NCBI GenBank assembly: GCA_900769775.1
Contig: CAAGHT010000019.1
Coordinates: forward strand, 1 to 6,141
DNA: 6,141 bases
From: Clostridia bacterium
GTDB lineage: Bacteria > Bacillota > Clostridia > Oscillospirales > Acutalibacteraceae
Direction of reading: 5' to 3'
In this document: positions 1-5,598 of the stretch, in pieces
Layout of the letters: every line of letters begins with the position of its first letter
Position numbering within the stretch: position 1 is the stretch's first letter
Translations under genes and position numbers: made by a program
Notes under the pieces: model-generated
Databases searched by the model: none
Seen by the model: only the letters and a program-made list of their open reading frames with translations
Told to the model about the DNA's origin: nothing

Positions 1-37
1 ACCGTGACTGGAGTTCAGACGTGTGCTCTTCCGATCT
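1..37 (+). other. Illumina TruSeq adapter remnant (artefact)
   Basis: Positions 4-37 match, from memory, the 34-base TruSeq index-side (read 2) adapter, beginning GTGACTGGAG and ending GCTCTTCCGATCT. The three bases before it (ACC) sit where the last bases of the sample index would lie in that adapter orientation. Genomic sequence starts at about position 38, in the middle of a gene. This is library-preparation sequence left on a contig end, so nothing in 1-37 should be translated or interpreted, and short open frames that start here are spurious. Confidence 0.97.
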
Positions 38-796
38 TTCGTTGTGATGCTCGGGGCAGTCGCACTCTTCGTCGTGGTCGTGATGATGATGCTCATGTTC
101 GTGACAATCACACTCTTCATCATGGTCGTGATGATGGTGATGATGACCGCAGACAGGGCACTCATCCTCGTGATGCAGATGCTCGAGCGCCGCTTCGAGG
201 GTGTTTTTGCGTTCGATAGCCTCAAGCAGCTGTTTACCCGTCAGCTTGTCCCAATCGGTAGTAACAATAACTGCCTTTTCATTATGCTCTCGGAGCATTT
301 CTACACATTTTTCAATTTTTTCCTCAGAAGCATTTCCTGTATGGCTAAGCACGATAGTTGCGGCATGCTCAACCTGATTGATGAAGAACTCACCGAAATT
401 CTTTATGTACATTTTGCACTTATTGGCATCTACTACCGTTGTAAAGCCGTTAAGGGTGCAGTCTTCAAGCTTTGCGTTTTCAACCGCTAAAATAACATCG
501 GAAAGCTTGCCAACGCCCGAGGGCTCAATAATAATTCTCTCAGGGGCAAAGTCAGCAACAACCTTTTTGAGAGCCTCACTGAAATCACCCACAAGGCTGC
601 AACAGATACAGCCTGAGTTCATTTCGTTAATTTCGACTCCGGCTTCCTTTAAAAAGCCGCCGTCGATACCGATTTCTCCAAATTCGTTTTCAATAAGAAC
701 TACCTTTTCGCCCTTATAGGCTTCTTCGATAAGCTTCTTTATAAGTGTGGTCTTTCCTGCTCCTAAAAAGCCTGAAAAAATATCAATTTTTGTCAT
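38..796 (-). CDS. G3E (CobW/COG0523) family GTPase, 3' end missing
   Basis: The frame reads 253 codons from the ATG at 794-796 and then runs into the adapter, so the C-terminal part is missing because the contig ends. Visible in the translation: Walker A GFLGAGKTT (residues 9-17), the G3E acidic stretch ENEFGEIGID (36-45), the metal-binding CxCC motif GCICC (62-66), and EPSG (91-94) at the switch region. The usual NKxD base-specificity motif is absent; its place appears to hold LSHTGN (150-155). Residues 206-251 are a His/Cys/Asp/Glu-rich stretch that includes CPVCG (213-217) and a run of six His. Family members are GTP-dependent metal chaperones or insertases (Zn, Co, Ni), and the His-rich stretch favours a metal-related role, probably zinc. 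The substrate cannot be told from sequence. A clear AAGGAG site lies 8 nt upstream, and the gene follows trmB after a 5-nt gap, so it is probably the third gene of the dut operon. Confidence 0.9.
44..181 (-). repeat. His/Cys/Asp-rich metal-binding stretch with a 48-bp internal repeat
   Basis: Within the G3E GTPase gene, the ten-residue unit HHDHDEECDC occurs twice, exactly 16 residues apart (residues 222-231 and 238-247; DNA 104-133 and 56-85). The DNA copies differ at a few bases, so the duplication is not recent or is under codon drift. Flanking residues add further His, plus a CPVCG pair. Such stretches in G3E and HypB-type GTPases bind or store transition metals; that role is inferred here. 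The contig ends a few codons beyond the second copy. Confidence 0.85.
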
Positions 797-801
797 AGTA
801 G

Positions 802-1479
802 TTACTCCTTTATATTTACCGCTTCAAGACGGTATATCGGCTGACCGAGGTCTAAAAACCTCTGCTCATATTCGGTTATGATATTACCCTCAAAATCGCT
901 CGCGTGAAGGTCGAGCGAAACATTTTTAAGTCTGTATCCAACCTCGGTATAGTTTTCGATAGAAAACTCAAAAAAGTGCATATTATCGGTTTTTTGATGA
1001 ATTTCCGCACCCTTTTTGAGTATTGCCTTATAAATCTCCAAAAAGCCATTTGATGTGAGTCTGTGCTTTGCATAGCGAACTTTTGGAAAAGGACAAGAGA
1101 AATTGAGATAAATTCTCTCGACCGTGCTGTCTTCTATGTATTTTCTCAGAAACTCTGCTCCGGTTATCATAAAGCGGACATTGGAAAGTCCTGCCGCTTT
1201 AATCTTTTCTGCCGCAAGCACGGCAACATCATCACAAACCTCAATGGCAATATAGTTGATATCGGGGTTACGCTTTGCGATTTCTGCAATAAACTGTCCC
1301 TTACCACAGCCTATTTCAAGGTGGAGAGGGTTGGAATTCCCGAAAATTTCTTCTATATTATAATAGCAAGGCTCATCCGCCGCGCGTCTTATATCAGGGT
1401 TGTGTTGCGATATCGGCAGCAAATATTCCTTTACTGCATCAAGTCTCTCGACAAGATGTTTTTTCTTTCGCATTCTCAT
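802..1479 (-). CDS. trmB: tRNA (guanine-N7)-methyltransferase TrmB, variant signature motif
   Basis: A 225-residue protein that aligns along its length with TrmB, which uses S-adenosylmethionine to make m7G46 in the tRNA variable loop. Visible landmarks: a basic N-terminus starting MRMRKKK, the SAM-binding loop EIGCGKGQF (55-63), the signature region NFSCPFPKVRYAKHRLT (126-142), KTDN (163-166), the C-terminal TEYE (202-205) and GQPIYRLE (212-219). In Bacillus subtilis TrmB, as I remember it, the signature reads NFSDPWPK; here the Asp is Cys129 and the Trp is Phe131. The Asp is thought to take part in catalysis or tRNA guanine binding, so activity may be altered, or this may be a lineage-specific variant. 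The start at 1477-1479 gives the typical MRMR opening; a second ATG two codons in is possible. The ribosome binding site is weak, and only 2 nt separate the gene from the dut stop, so translation is probably coupled. Confidence 0.95.
   Translation of the reverse strand: MRMRKKKHLVERLDAVKEYLLPISQHNPDIRRAADEPCYYNIEEIFGNSNPLHLEIGCGKGQFIAEIAKRNPDINYIAIEVCDDVAVLAAEKIKAAGLSNVRFMITGAEFLRKYIEDSTVERIYLNFSCPFPKVRYAKHRLTSNGFLEIYKAILKKGAEIHQKTDNMHFFEFSIENYTEVGYRLKNVSLDLHASDFEGNIITEYEQRFLDLGQPIYRLEAVNIKE
805..810 (-). promoter_or_regulatory. Ribosome binding site of the G3E GTPase
   Basis: AAGGAG lies 8 nt before the ATG at 794-796 and is encoded by the final Lys-Glu codons of trmB. It supports the chosen start and indicates that the GTPase is translated from the trmB message. 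Confidence 0.85.
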
Positions 1480-1481
1480 AA

Positions 1482-1919
1482 TTATTTAGTACCTGTCGAG
1501 CCGAAGCCGCCTGCGCCTCTCTTAGTATCATCAAGCTCATCTGCCTCGGTAAAGTTTACTGTAAGATAGGGGGTAATTACAATTTGTGCAACCCTTTCTC
1601 CTGCCGCTATTGTCTGAGCCTCTGCCGAATGGTTGAAAATTGACACCATTATCTCGCCTCTGTAATCAGAGTCGATGACTCCAACCTTATTTGCAGGGGC
1701 AAGTCCTCTCTTTGTAGCAATTCCGCTTCTGGCATAAATAAGTCCGACGTAACCCTCGGGAATCTGCATGGCAAGTCCTGTGTGAACAAGCTTTGTTTCT
1801 CCGGGAGCTATGGTTATTTCATCCTCGCAGGAATAAAGGTCGGCTCCTGCGGCTGAGGCCGAGCCATAGGACGGAAGCACAGCCTTTTCATTTAACTTTT
1901 TAATCTTTAAATCAATCAT
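1482..1919 (-). CDS. dut: Deoxyuridine 5'-triphosphate nucleotidohydrolase (dUTPase)
   Basis: A 145-residue trimeric-type dUTPase, a normal length for the family, which hydrolyses dUTP to dUMP and pyrophosphate to keep uracil out of DNA and supply dTMP synthesis. All five family motifs are present in order: AGADLYS (24-30), ARSGIAT (63-69), GVIDSDYRGEI (80-90, with the catalytic-water Asp83 and the uracil-side Tyr86), GERVAQIV (107-114) and the C-terminal P-loop-like RGAGGFGSTG (134-143) that closes over the phosphates. The ATG at 1917-1919 is preceded by AAGGAG (1929-1934) with 9 nt spacing. It is the first gene after the promoter at 1966-1994 and is followed at 2 nt by trmB. Cellular origin is more likely than phage, because the neighbours are all housekeeping genes. 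Confidence 0.97.
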   Translation of the reverse strand: MIDLKIKKLNEKAVLPSYGSASAAGADLYSCEDEITIAPGETKLVHTGLAMQIPEGYVGLIYARSGIATKRGLAPANKVGVIDSDYRGEIMVSIFNHSAEAQTIAAGERVAQIVITPYLTVNFTEADELDDTKRGAGGFGSTGTK

Positions 1920-1965
1920 TCAGGAATTCTCCTTTTTCAATGATATTATCAATAAACTACCCTTC

Positions 1966-1994
1966 ATTGTACCACAATTATACTCCTCTGTCAA
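1966..1994 (-). promoter_or_regulatory. Sigma-A-type promoter for dut-trmB-GTPase
   Basis: On the minus strand a perfect -35 box TTGACA (1989-1994) is followed after exactly 17 nt by TACAAT (1966-1971), with an extended -10 TGG directly in front (1972-1974). Transcription should begin near 1959, giving a leader of about 40 nt that contains AAGGAG ahead of dut. The -35 box is made from the Phe-Asp-Arg codons near the end of the upstream YitT gene, and its stop codon lies within the spacer. The promoter lets dut and its followers be expressed independently of the genes upstream. Confidence 0.85.
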
Positions 1995-2829
1995 AGCCTT
2001 CTCCGTTAATATCATTAACATTTGCAACAAAAAAGAAGGCTTTCGGGTCATTTTCAAGAATAATTCGGCGAATAGTCTTAACCTCGGAGAGATATGCGGC
2101 ACAAATAAGCACCGACTTATCCTTTCCCGTATAGCCTCCATAAGCTTTTACGACGGTTACTCCTCGATTTACTGAGGTTAATATTGTCTGCTTTATTGCC
2201 TCCCCTTTTTCGGTAATTATAAAGAATATTCTGCCGAAATTTCGCTCGTTTAGGAGCATATCGATTATCTGTGAGGAGAGGAAAATTGCTATAATTGAAT
2301 AGAGGGCAGTCTCGATATTTGCATATACTATTGCCGCCAGAATTATTACGGCAGAATCAAAGAGTAAAAATAGCCTTCCGATAGCAAGACTTTTAAACCT
2401 TTTGTTTATAAGTTTTACTGCAATATCGACGCCTCCGGTTGTGGCTCCGCGAGACATAACTATTCCAAGTCCTAGGCCAAGCAGCGCTCCTCCAAAAACC
2501 GAGGCAAGAATTATATCAAAATTAAAGAAATGACTTAGCGATTCGAAGATTTCAATATAAAAGGAGGTCAGCATTACAGAAACGGCCGTTTTTATTATAA
2601 AATCACCGCCAAACACCTTTAAACCTGCAACTATGAGAGGAAGATTGAGTATGATAAGCGAAAGTCCCGTGGGCAGTGAAAAAAGGTCGTGAAAGATTAC
2701 CGCGATGCCTGTAAGTCCACCCGGTGTAATCTCGGCAGGCTCGAGCAATAAGGCAACCGCGACGGAGTAAATTCCCGTACCGAGGGCAATAAAAATATAA
2801 TCGAAAATTAGCTCTCTTATCTTTTTCAA
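1978..2829 (-). CDS. YitT family membrane protein (DUF161 + DUF2179)
   Basis: A 283-residue integral membrane protein of unknown biochemical function. The N-terminal two thirds carry about five or six hydrophobic segments (roughly 10-30, 55-75, 78-95, 107-125, 152-172 and 175-192), with the paired glycine-rich family motifs PGGLTGIAVI (36-45) and RGATTGGVDI (127-136) that mark the two internal repeats. The C-terminal soluble domain (about 222-277) contains GVTVVKAYGGYTGKDKSVL and ends in FFFVANVNDINGEGF, matching DUF2179. Length and domain order are typical of the family. The start is TTG (2827-2829): the in-frame codons immediately upstream include a stop, and the resulting MKKIRE opening is usual. 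Only a poor GGTG site lies ahead of it. The gene sits after the mrnC terminator and 58 bp before dut, with no clear terminator between. Confidence 0.93.
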   Translation of the reverse strand: MKKIRELIFDYIFIALGTGIYSVAVALLLEPAEITPGGLTGIAVIFHDLFSLPTGLSLIILNLPLIVAGLKVFGGDFIIKTAVSVMLTSFYIEIFESLSHFFNFDIILASVFGGALLGLGLGIVMSRGATTGGVDIAVKLINKRFKSLAIGRLFLLFDSAVIILAAIVYANIETALYSIIAIFLSSQIIDMLLNERNFGRIFFIITEKGEAIKQTILTSVNRGVTVVKAYGGYTGKDKSVLICAAYLSEVKTIRRIILENDPKAFFFVANVNDINGEGFDRGV

Positions 2830-2841
2830 AAATCATCACCA

Positions 2842-2870
2842 ATTATAATATGCCCAAAAAAAGGTGTCCG
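2842..2870 (-). promoter_or_regulatory. Candidate promoter for the YitT gene
   Basis: A perfect TATAAT (2842-2847) is preceded after 17 nt by CGGACA (2865-2870), which matches four of the six consensus bases. The predicted start of transcription, near 2835, is only about 6 nt before the TTG start codon, which would make the mRNA nearly leaderless. The -35 half overlaps the stem of the mrnC terminator. The match could be fortuitous in AT-rich DNA. Confidence 0.4.
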
Positions 2871-2891
2871 TTCAAAGAACGAACACCTTTT
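2856..2891 (-). terminator. Intrinsic terminator ending the rplU-obgE-mrnC block
   Basis: Two 15-nt arms (2877-2891 and 2859-2873) enclose a 3-nt loop (2874-2876). On the minus-strand RNA all 15 positions pair, one as G-U (2868 with 2882); on the plus strand that pair would be a C-A mismatch, so the stem fits the minus strand better. The 3' side ends in seven U (2856-2862), four of which also belong to the stem. The 5' arm is made of the last codons of mrnC, and the loop begins within its stop codon. Confidence 0.85.
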
Positions 2892-3258
2892 CCCATAAAT
2901 AATCAAATAATTCTTCGGCTCTTTCCTGCTCATTCGATAAATGCAGATAACCGAAAAGTGTTTCAAGGCCTGTTGCAATATGATAATCGCGGACACTTGC
3001 ACTTTTTGGAACAGAATTTACATGAGCATTTCTGCCTCTTTTATAAACCGACATTTCCTTCTCGGTGAGCATCTCTTCTATTGCCTCAAAGCCCTTCGCC
3101 TGCTCAGAGGCTTTTACTAGCTTTAACGAGAGCGAGTGCAAATCTCCCGCAGGGCGATTTACCTCGGCAAGTCGGGTACGAACAAGCAGACCGAAATAAG
3201 CATCTCCAACAAAGGCGAGCGCGCCGGGACTTAAATTATTAACAGCGTTTTTATCCAT
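2872..3258 (-). CDS. mrnC: Mini-ribonuclease III (MrnC)
   Basis: A 128-residue protein consisting of an RNase III catalytic fold without the double-stranded-RNA-binding domain, the defining trait of mini-RNase III. In Bacillus the enzyme matures the ends of 23S rRNA on the assembling 50S subunit with help from protein L3. Visible motifs: ALAFVGDAYFGLLVR (14-27, catalytic Asp19), NRPAGDLHSLS (34-44), the basic KRGRNAH (73-79) and ATGLETLFGYLHL (95-107, second metal-binding acid Glu99). The ATG at 3256-3258 is preceded by an AAGGTGAG ribosome binding site that overlaps the obgE stop codon, with a 9-nt gap between the genes. The gene's last codons form half of the transcription terminator. Its place beside obgE and the L21/L27 genes fits a shared role in 50S biogenesis. 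Confidence 0.95.
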   Translation of the reverse strand: MDKNAVNNLSPGALAFVGDAYFGLLVRTRLAEVNRPAGDLHSLSLKLVKASEQAKGFEAIEEMLTEKEMSVYKRGRNAHVNSVPKSASVRDYHIATGLETLFGYLHLSNEQERAEELFDYLWEKVFVL

Positions 3259-3267
3259 TTACTCACC

Positions 3268-4545
3268 TTAGTTTACATAGTCGAATTCGATATCATAAAC
3301 GACTACGGTATCGCCTTCCTGAACACCTGCATTCTGGAGGCCCCTGATAATGCCTGTCTGGCGGAGAACACGCTCAAAATACTGAAGCGATTCATAGTCC
3401 TCGGGGTCTACAGTTTCAAGTATTTTAAGAAGCCAGGGAGCATCCTCGACAAAGAAAACTCCATCCTCAGCGCGGATAGAAAATGTTCTCTTGTCACTCT
3501 TGACACTAAAGTCCTCTACCGGCATCGGCTCGGGCTCATATACTCTTATATCAGGAAGCTTTGCGAGCTCGGCGGCAACATAATTTATAAGCTCATCTGT
3601 GCCCTCTTTAATGGGTGCCATTATGGGGAAAAACTTGTAGCCGAGACCTTCAAAATAAACTCTCAGCTCCTCAATCTTTTCATCCTCTGCCATATCGCAC
3701 TTATTACCAACAATTATCTGCGGTCTGTCCATGAGTTCCTCGCTGAATACGACAAGCTCTCGGTTAATTGCATTAAAGTCCTCAATAGGGTCTCTGCCCT
3801 CACTGCCCGAGACATCAATAACATGAAGCAGAAGTCTGCAACGCTCAACATGTCTGAGAAACTCGTGACCGAGACCAACGCCCTCACCTGCACCCTCAAT
3901 AAGACCGGGGATATCAGCCATAACGAAGGATGAGCCCTCGCCCATACGGACAACGCCGAGGACGGGAGTAAGGGTCGTAAAGTGGTAATTTGCAATTTTG
4001 GGCTTAGCCTCGCTCACTACCGAAACGAGGGTTGATTTTCCTACATTTGGAAAGCCGATAAGACCGACATCGGCAAGAAGCTTCAGCTCGAGTATGGCAT
4101 CAAATGCTTCACCCGGATTTCCGTTTTTAGCAAAACGGGGCACCTGACGGGTAGCGGTACCAAAATGCATATTGCCCCAGCCGCCCTTACCGCCCTTTGC
4201 GATAACGATCGGCTCGTCGGTAGAAACATCCGCAATAAGTCTGCCCGTTTCGGCATCGCGCACCAATGTGCCACGAGGAACAGAAATTACCAGATTGGGG
4301 GCGCTTTTACCCGTGCAGCGACAAGCTCCGCCGTTTGCGCCGTTTTCTGCTGCATATTTTCTTTTATATCTGAAATCGGCAAGAGTTGAAAGGTTATTGT
4401 CAACCTTGAAAATAATATCTCCGCCTCTGCCTCCGTCGCCGCCGTCAGGACCGCCTGCGGCAACAAACTTTTCTCTGTGGAAGGAAACGGCACCGTTTCC
4501 GCCGTCTCCTGCCTTCAGATGAATTTTTGCTATATCTACAAACAT
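3268..4545 (-). CDS. obgE: GTPase ObgE/Obg (50S subunit assembly factor)
   Basis: A 425-residue protein with the full three-domain Obg layout typical of Gram-positive bacteria. The glycine-rich Obg fold (about 1-158) carries repeated GG motifs such as AGDGGNGAVSFHREKF and GGPDGGDGGRGG. The G domain (about 159-330) has G1 GFPNVGKST (164-172), G2 FTTLTP (189-194), G3 DIPG (211-214) and G4 NKCD (281-284). The C-terminal OCT domain (about 345-425) ends in YDIEFDYVN. G5, usually SA, reads MA here (309-310). Obg is an essential, slow GTPase that binds the 50S particle late in assembly and links growth to guanine nucleotide levels. The ATG at 4543-4545 has GGAG 7 nt upstream. A moderate hairpin separates the gene from rpmA, so it is probably expressed by partial read-through; I see no convincing promoter of its own. 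Confidence 0.97.
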   Translation of the reverse strand: MFVDIAKIHLKAGDGGNGAVSFHREKFVAAGGPDGGDGGRGGDIIFKVDNNLSTLADFRYKRKYAAENGANGGACRCTGKSAPNLVISVPRGTLVRDAETGRLIADVSTDEPIVIAKGGKGGWGNMHFGTATRQVPRFAKNGNPGEAFDAILELKLLADVGLIGFPNVGKSTLVSVVSEAKPKIANYHFTTLTPVLGVVRMGEGSSFVMADIPGLIEGAGEGVGLGHEFLRHVERCRLLLHVIDVSGSEGRDPIEDFNAINRELVVFSEELMDRPQIIVGNKCDMAEDEKIEELRVYFEGLGYKFFPIMAPIKEGTDELINYVAAELAKLPDIRVYEPEPMPVEDFSVKSDKRTFSIRAEDGVFFVEDAPWLLKILETVDPEDYESLQYFERVLRQTGIIRGLQNAGVQEGDTVVVYDIEFDYVN

Positions 4546-4566
4546 TATAAAACTCCGTAAATAAAA

Positions 4567-4598
4567 GTTAAAGCCCGACGATATACGCCGGGCTTTTT
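4567..4598 (-). terminator. Hairpin between rpmA and obgE, probable partial terminator
   Basis: Arms CGGGCTTT (4589-4596) and AAAGCCCG (4570-4577) pair over 8 bp. On the minus-strand RNA the stem extends through a G-U pair and two G-C pairs to a 5-nt loop. The minus-strand tail reads UUUAACUUUUAU, an interrupted U-tract, so termination is likely incomplete. That would let ribosomal protein genes be expressed above obgE and mrnC. The plus-strand tail has five T in a row, but no gene is known to arrive from that side. Confidence 0.6.
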
Positions 4599-4607
4599 AA
4601 CATAATC

Positions 4608-4892
4608 TTACTGCTCTACAGCGTAGATGCTGACCTGCTTACGATCGCGGCCAACGCGCTCAAACTTAACCTTTCCATCGATGAGTGCGAAAAGTGTATC
4701 ATCAGAACCCTTACCTACATTGTTGCCCGGATGAATATGAGTTCCTCTCTGGCGAACGAGGATGTTGCCTGCGAGAACGAACTGTCCGTCAGCACGCTTA
4801 ACGCCAAGACGCTTTGCCTCACTGTCACGACCGTTCTTGGTAGAACCCATTCCCTTTTTATGAGCGAATAACTGAATGTTAATCTTTAACAT
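4608..4892 (-). CDS. rpmA: 50S ribosomal protein L27 with cleavable N-terminal extension
   Basis: A 94-residue L27 located near the peptidyl transferase centre, where its N-terminal tail reaches the tRNA acceptor ends. The conserved body reads [20 protein letters not shown], then [15 protein letters not shown] and KGSDDTLFA. It begins with MLKINIQLF before AHKKG, the extension found in Firmicutes, Fusobacteria and relatives that the protease Prp removes between Phe9 and Ala10 so that L27 becomes functional. The ATG at 4890-4892 lies inside the end of prp (7-nt overlap) and has a strong GGAGGTG site 5 nt upstream. The gene for the processing protease lies directly upstream, and the hairpin ahead of obgE lies downstream. 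Confidence 0.98.
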   Translation of the reverse strand: MLKINIQLFAHKKGMGSTKNGRDSEAKRLGVKRADGQFVLAGNILVRQRGTHIHPGNNVGKGSDDTLFALIDGKVKFERVGRDRKQVSIYAVEQ

Positions 4893-5197
4893 GATTGCAC
4901 CTCCAAGTAAACTTTAATGCAGTCCTTATACTGCTCTTCTAACTGCTGCATATGGATTTTGAATCCTTCGAGTACGGCAAGAGTTTTGTCCGATGGAGAC
5001 TTGACCTCGAGAGTCATTTTTCCGTCTGTAACCTCAATATCGGCTTTATCTCCGATAACCTCGGTTATGGTGTTGGCTGTCATATATGCGACGGATGAAA
5101 CGCTGGCACATACAAGCCTTCCCTGCTCGTCATTCTCATCAGCAGTACAATGTCCCGTCATACTGAATCCGTGGGACGAAAATTTGACACAAGTCAT
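4886..5197 (-). CDS. prp: Ribosomal-processing cysteine protease Prp (YsxB family)
   Basis: A 103-residue protein, a normal length for Prp, lying between rplU and rpmA, which is its hallmark position. Prp is a cytoplasmic cysteine protease that removes the N-terminal extension of L27. The catalytic dyad is visible as His16 in the TGH motif (14-16) and Cys30 in [13 protein letters not shown] (28-40), separated by the short charged loop DENDEQG typical of the family. The rest shows the alternating strands and final helix ([16 protein letters not shown]) expected of this small alpha/beta fold. The start at 5195-5197 lies 2 nt after the rplU stop and has no good ribosome binding site, so translation is probably coupled to rplU and low. 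Its end overlaps rpmA by 7 nt. The substrate, L27 with INIQLF before AHKKG, is encoded next door. Confidence 0.94.
   Translation of the reverse strand: MTCVKFSSHGFSMTGHCTADENDEQGRLVCASVSSVAYMTANTITEVIGDKADIEVTDGKMTLEVKSPSDKTLAVLEGFKIHMQQLEEQYKDCIKVYLEVQSC
4898..4904 (-). promoter_or_regulatory. Ribosome binding site of rpmA inside prp
   Basis: GGAGGTG, encoded by the Leu-Glu-Val codons near the end of prp, lies 5 nt before the rpmA ATG. It is stronger than the site for prp and fits the need for much more L27 than protease from one message. Confidence 0.85.
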
Positions 5198-5199
5198 AA

Positions 5200-5508
5200 T
5201 TATACGATCTCTGTGATCTGTACCTTGGTGTAGGGCTGTCTGTGACCCATTTTGCGAGAAGAGCCCTTCTTCGGCTTATAGGTGAAGACAGTAATCTTCT
5301 TACCCTTACCGTTCTTTACTACGGTTCCCTTAACAGCGGCATCCTTTACGAAAGGCTTACCTACCTTAAGAGCAGCGGTCTTCTTGACAGCGATAACCTT
5401 GTCAAAAACAACCTCAGCATTTTCTTCAGCATCGAGCTTCTCAACATAGATGAAGTCGCCCTCTTCTACGCGATACTGCTTTCCGCCTGTCTCGATAATT
5501 GCGTACAT
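5200..5508 (-). CDS. rplU: 50S ribosomal protein L21
   Basis: A 102-residue L21 of normal length, a primary 23S rRNA-binding protein of the 50S subunit. It begins with the typical [18 protein letters not shown] (1-18), continues with [10 protein letters not shown] and ends in the basic [20 protein letters not shown] and KVQITEI, which bind rRNA. The ATG at 5506-5508 is preceded by an AGGTG ribosome binding site with 8 nt spacing. It is the first gene of the operon transcribed from the promoter at 5605-5633, behind a structured leader of about 90 nt, and is followed at 2 nt by prp. In many Firmicutes the L21 operon is autoregulated through its leader. Confidence 0.98.
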   Translation of the reverse strand: MYAIIETGGKQYRVEEGDFIYVEKLDAEENAEVVFDKVIAVKKTAALKVGKPFVKDAAVKGTVVKNGKGKKITVFTYKPKKGSSRKMGHRQPYTKVQITEIV

Positions 5509-5598
5509 TATTCTGGCACCTGCCTTAATTCAAGTCTCGCTACGGTGAGGCGTGCGCTCTAAAAACTGCGCAACTTTAAAAAGCCCCCAATAAGCGGC
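5509..5598 (-). promoter_or_regulatory. rplU leader, candidate L21 autoregulatory leader
   Basis: This is the untranslated stretch between the predicted transcription start (about 5598) and the rplU ATG. On the minus strand it holds a GC-rich hairpin TGCGC/GCGCA (5568-5572 with 5553-5557) around a 10-nt loop, then a small CTC/GAG stem (5547-5549 with 5536-5538) around ACCGTAGC. GCCT (5548-5551) can also pair with AGGC (5522-5525) just before the AGGTG ribosome binding site. Ribosomal protein leaders of the Rfam L21 type occupy this position in Firmicutes. I infer the match from position and structure only and could not compare it with the model. Confidence 0.5.

Noticed and set aside
56..133. 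Repeat resembling a CRISPR or tandem DNA array
   Set aside because: There are only two 30-bp copies with a short gap, in frame within a coding region, and the similarity is at the protein level (His/Asp/Glu/Cys codons).
4..490. Open frames on the plus strand at 4-219 and 23-490
   Set aside because: Both start inside the sequencing adapter and then run antisense to the G3E GTPase gene. Their Met/Val-rich or Asp/Arg-rich content is simply the reverse reading of His/Asp/Glu-rich codons.
378..719. Plus-strand open frame of 113 codons
   Set aside because: It lies entirely antisense to the G3E GTPase, whose frame contains clear family motifs. The plus frame has none and no ribosome binding site.
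1063..1569. Plus-strand open frame of 168 codons
   Set aside because: It spans parts of trmB and dut in antisense and matches no recognisable family.
1920..2141. Minus-strand 73-codon frame between the YitT gene and dut
   Set aside because: It is mostly an out-of-phase reading of the YitT C-terminal domain, and its tail is only the dut leader.
2603..2842. Minus-strand 79-codon frame with an ATG just upstream of the YitT gene
   Set aside because: It overlaps the YitT reading frame in another phase and lacks hydrophobic or family features. The YitT frame accounts for the sequence.
4172..4522. Plus-strand 116-codon frame, Pro/Ala-rich
   Set aside because: This is the antisense shadow of the glycine-rich Obg domain; proline runs arise from reversed glycine codons.
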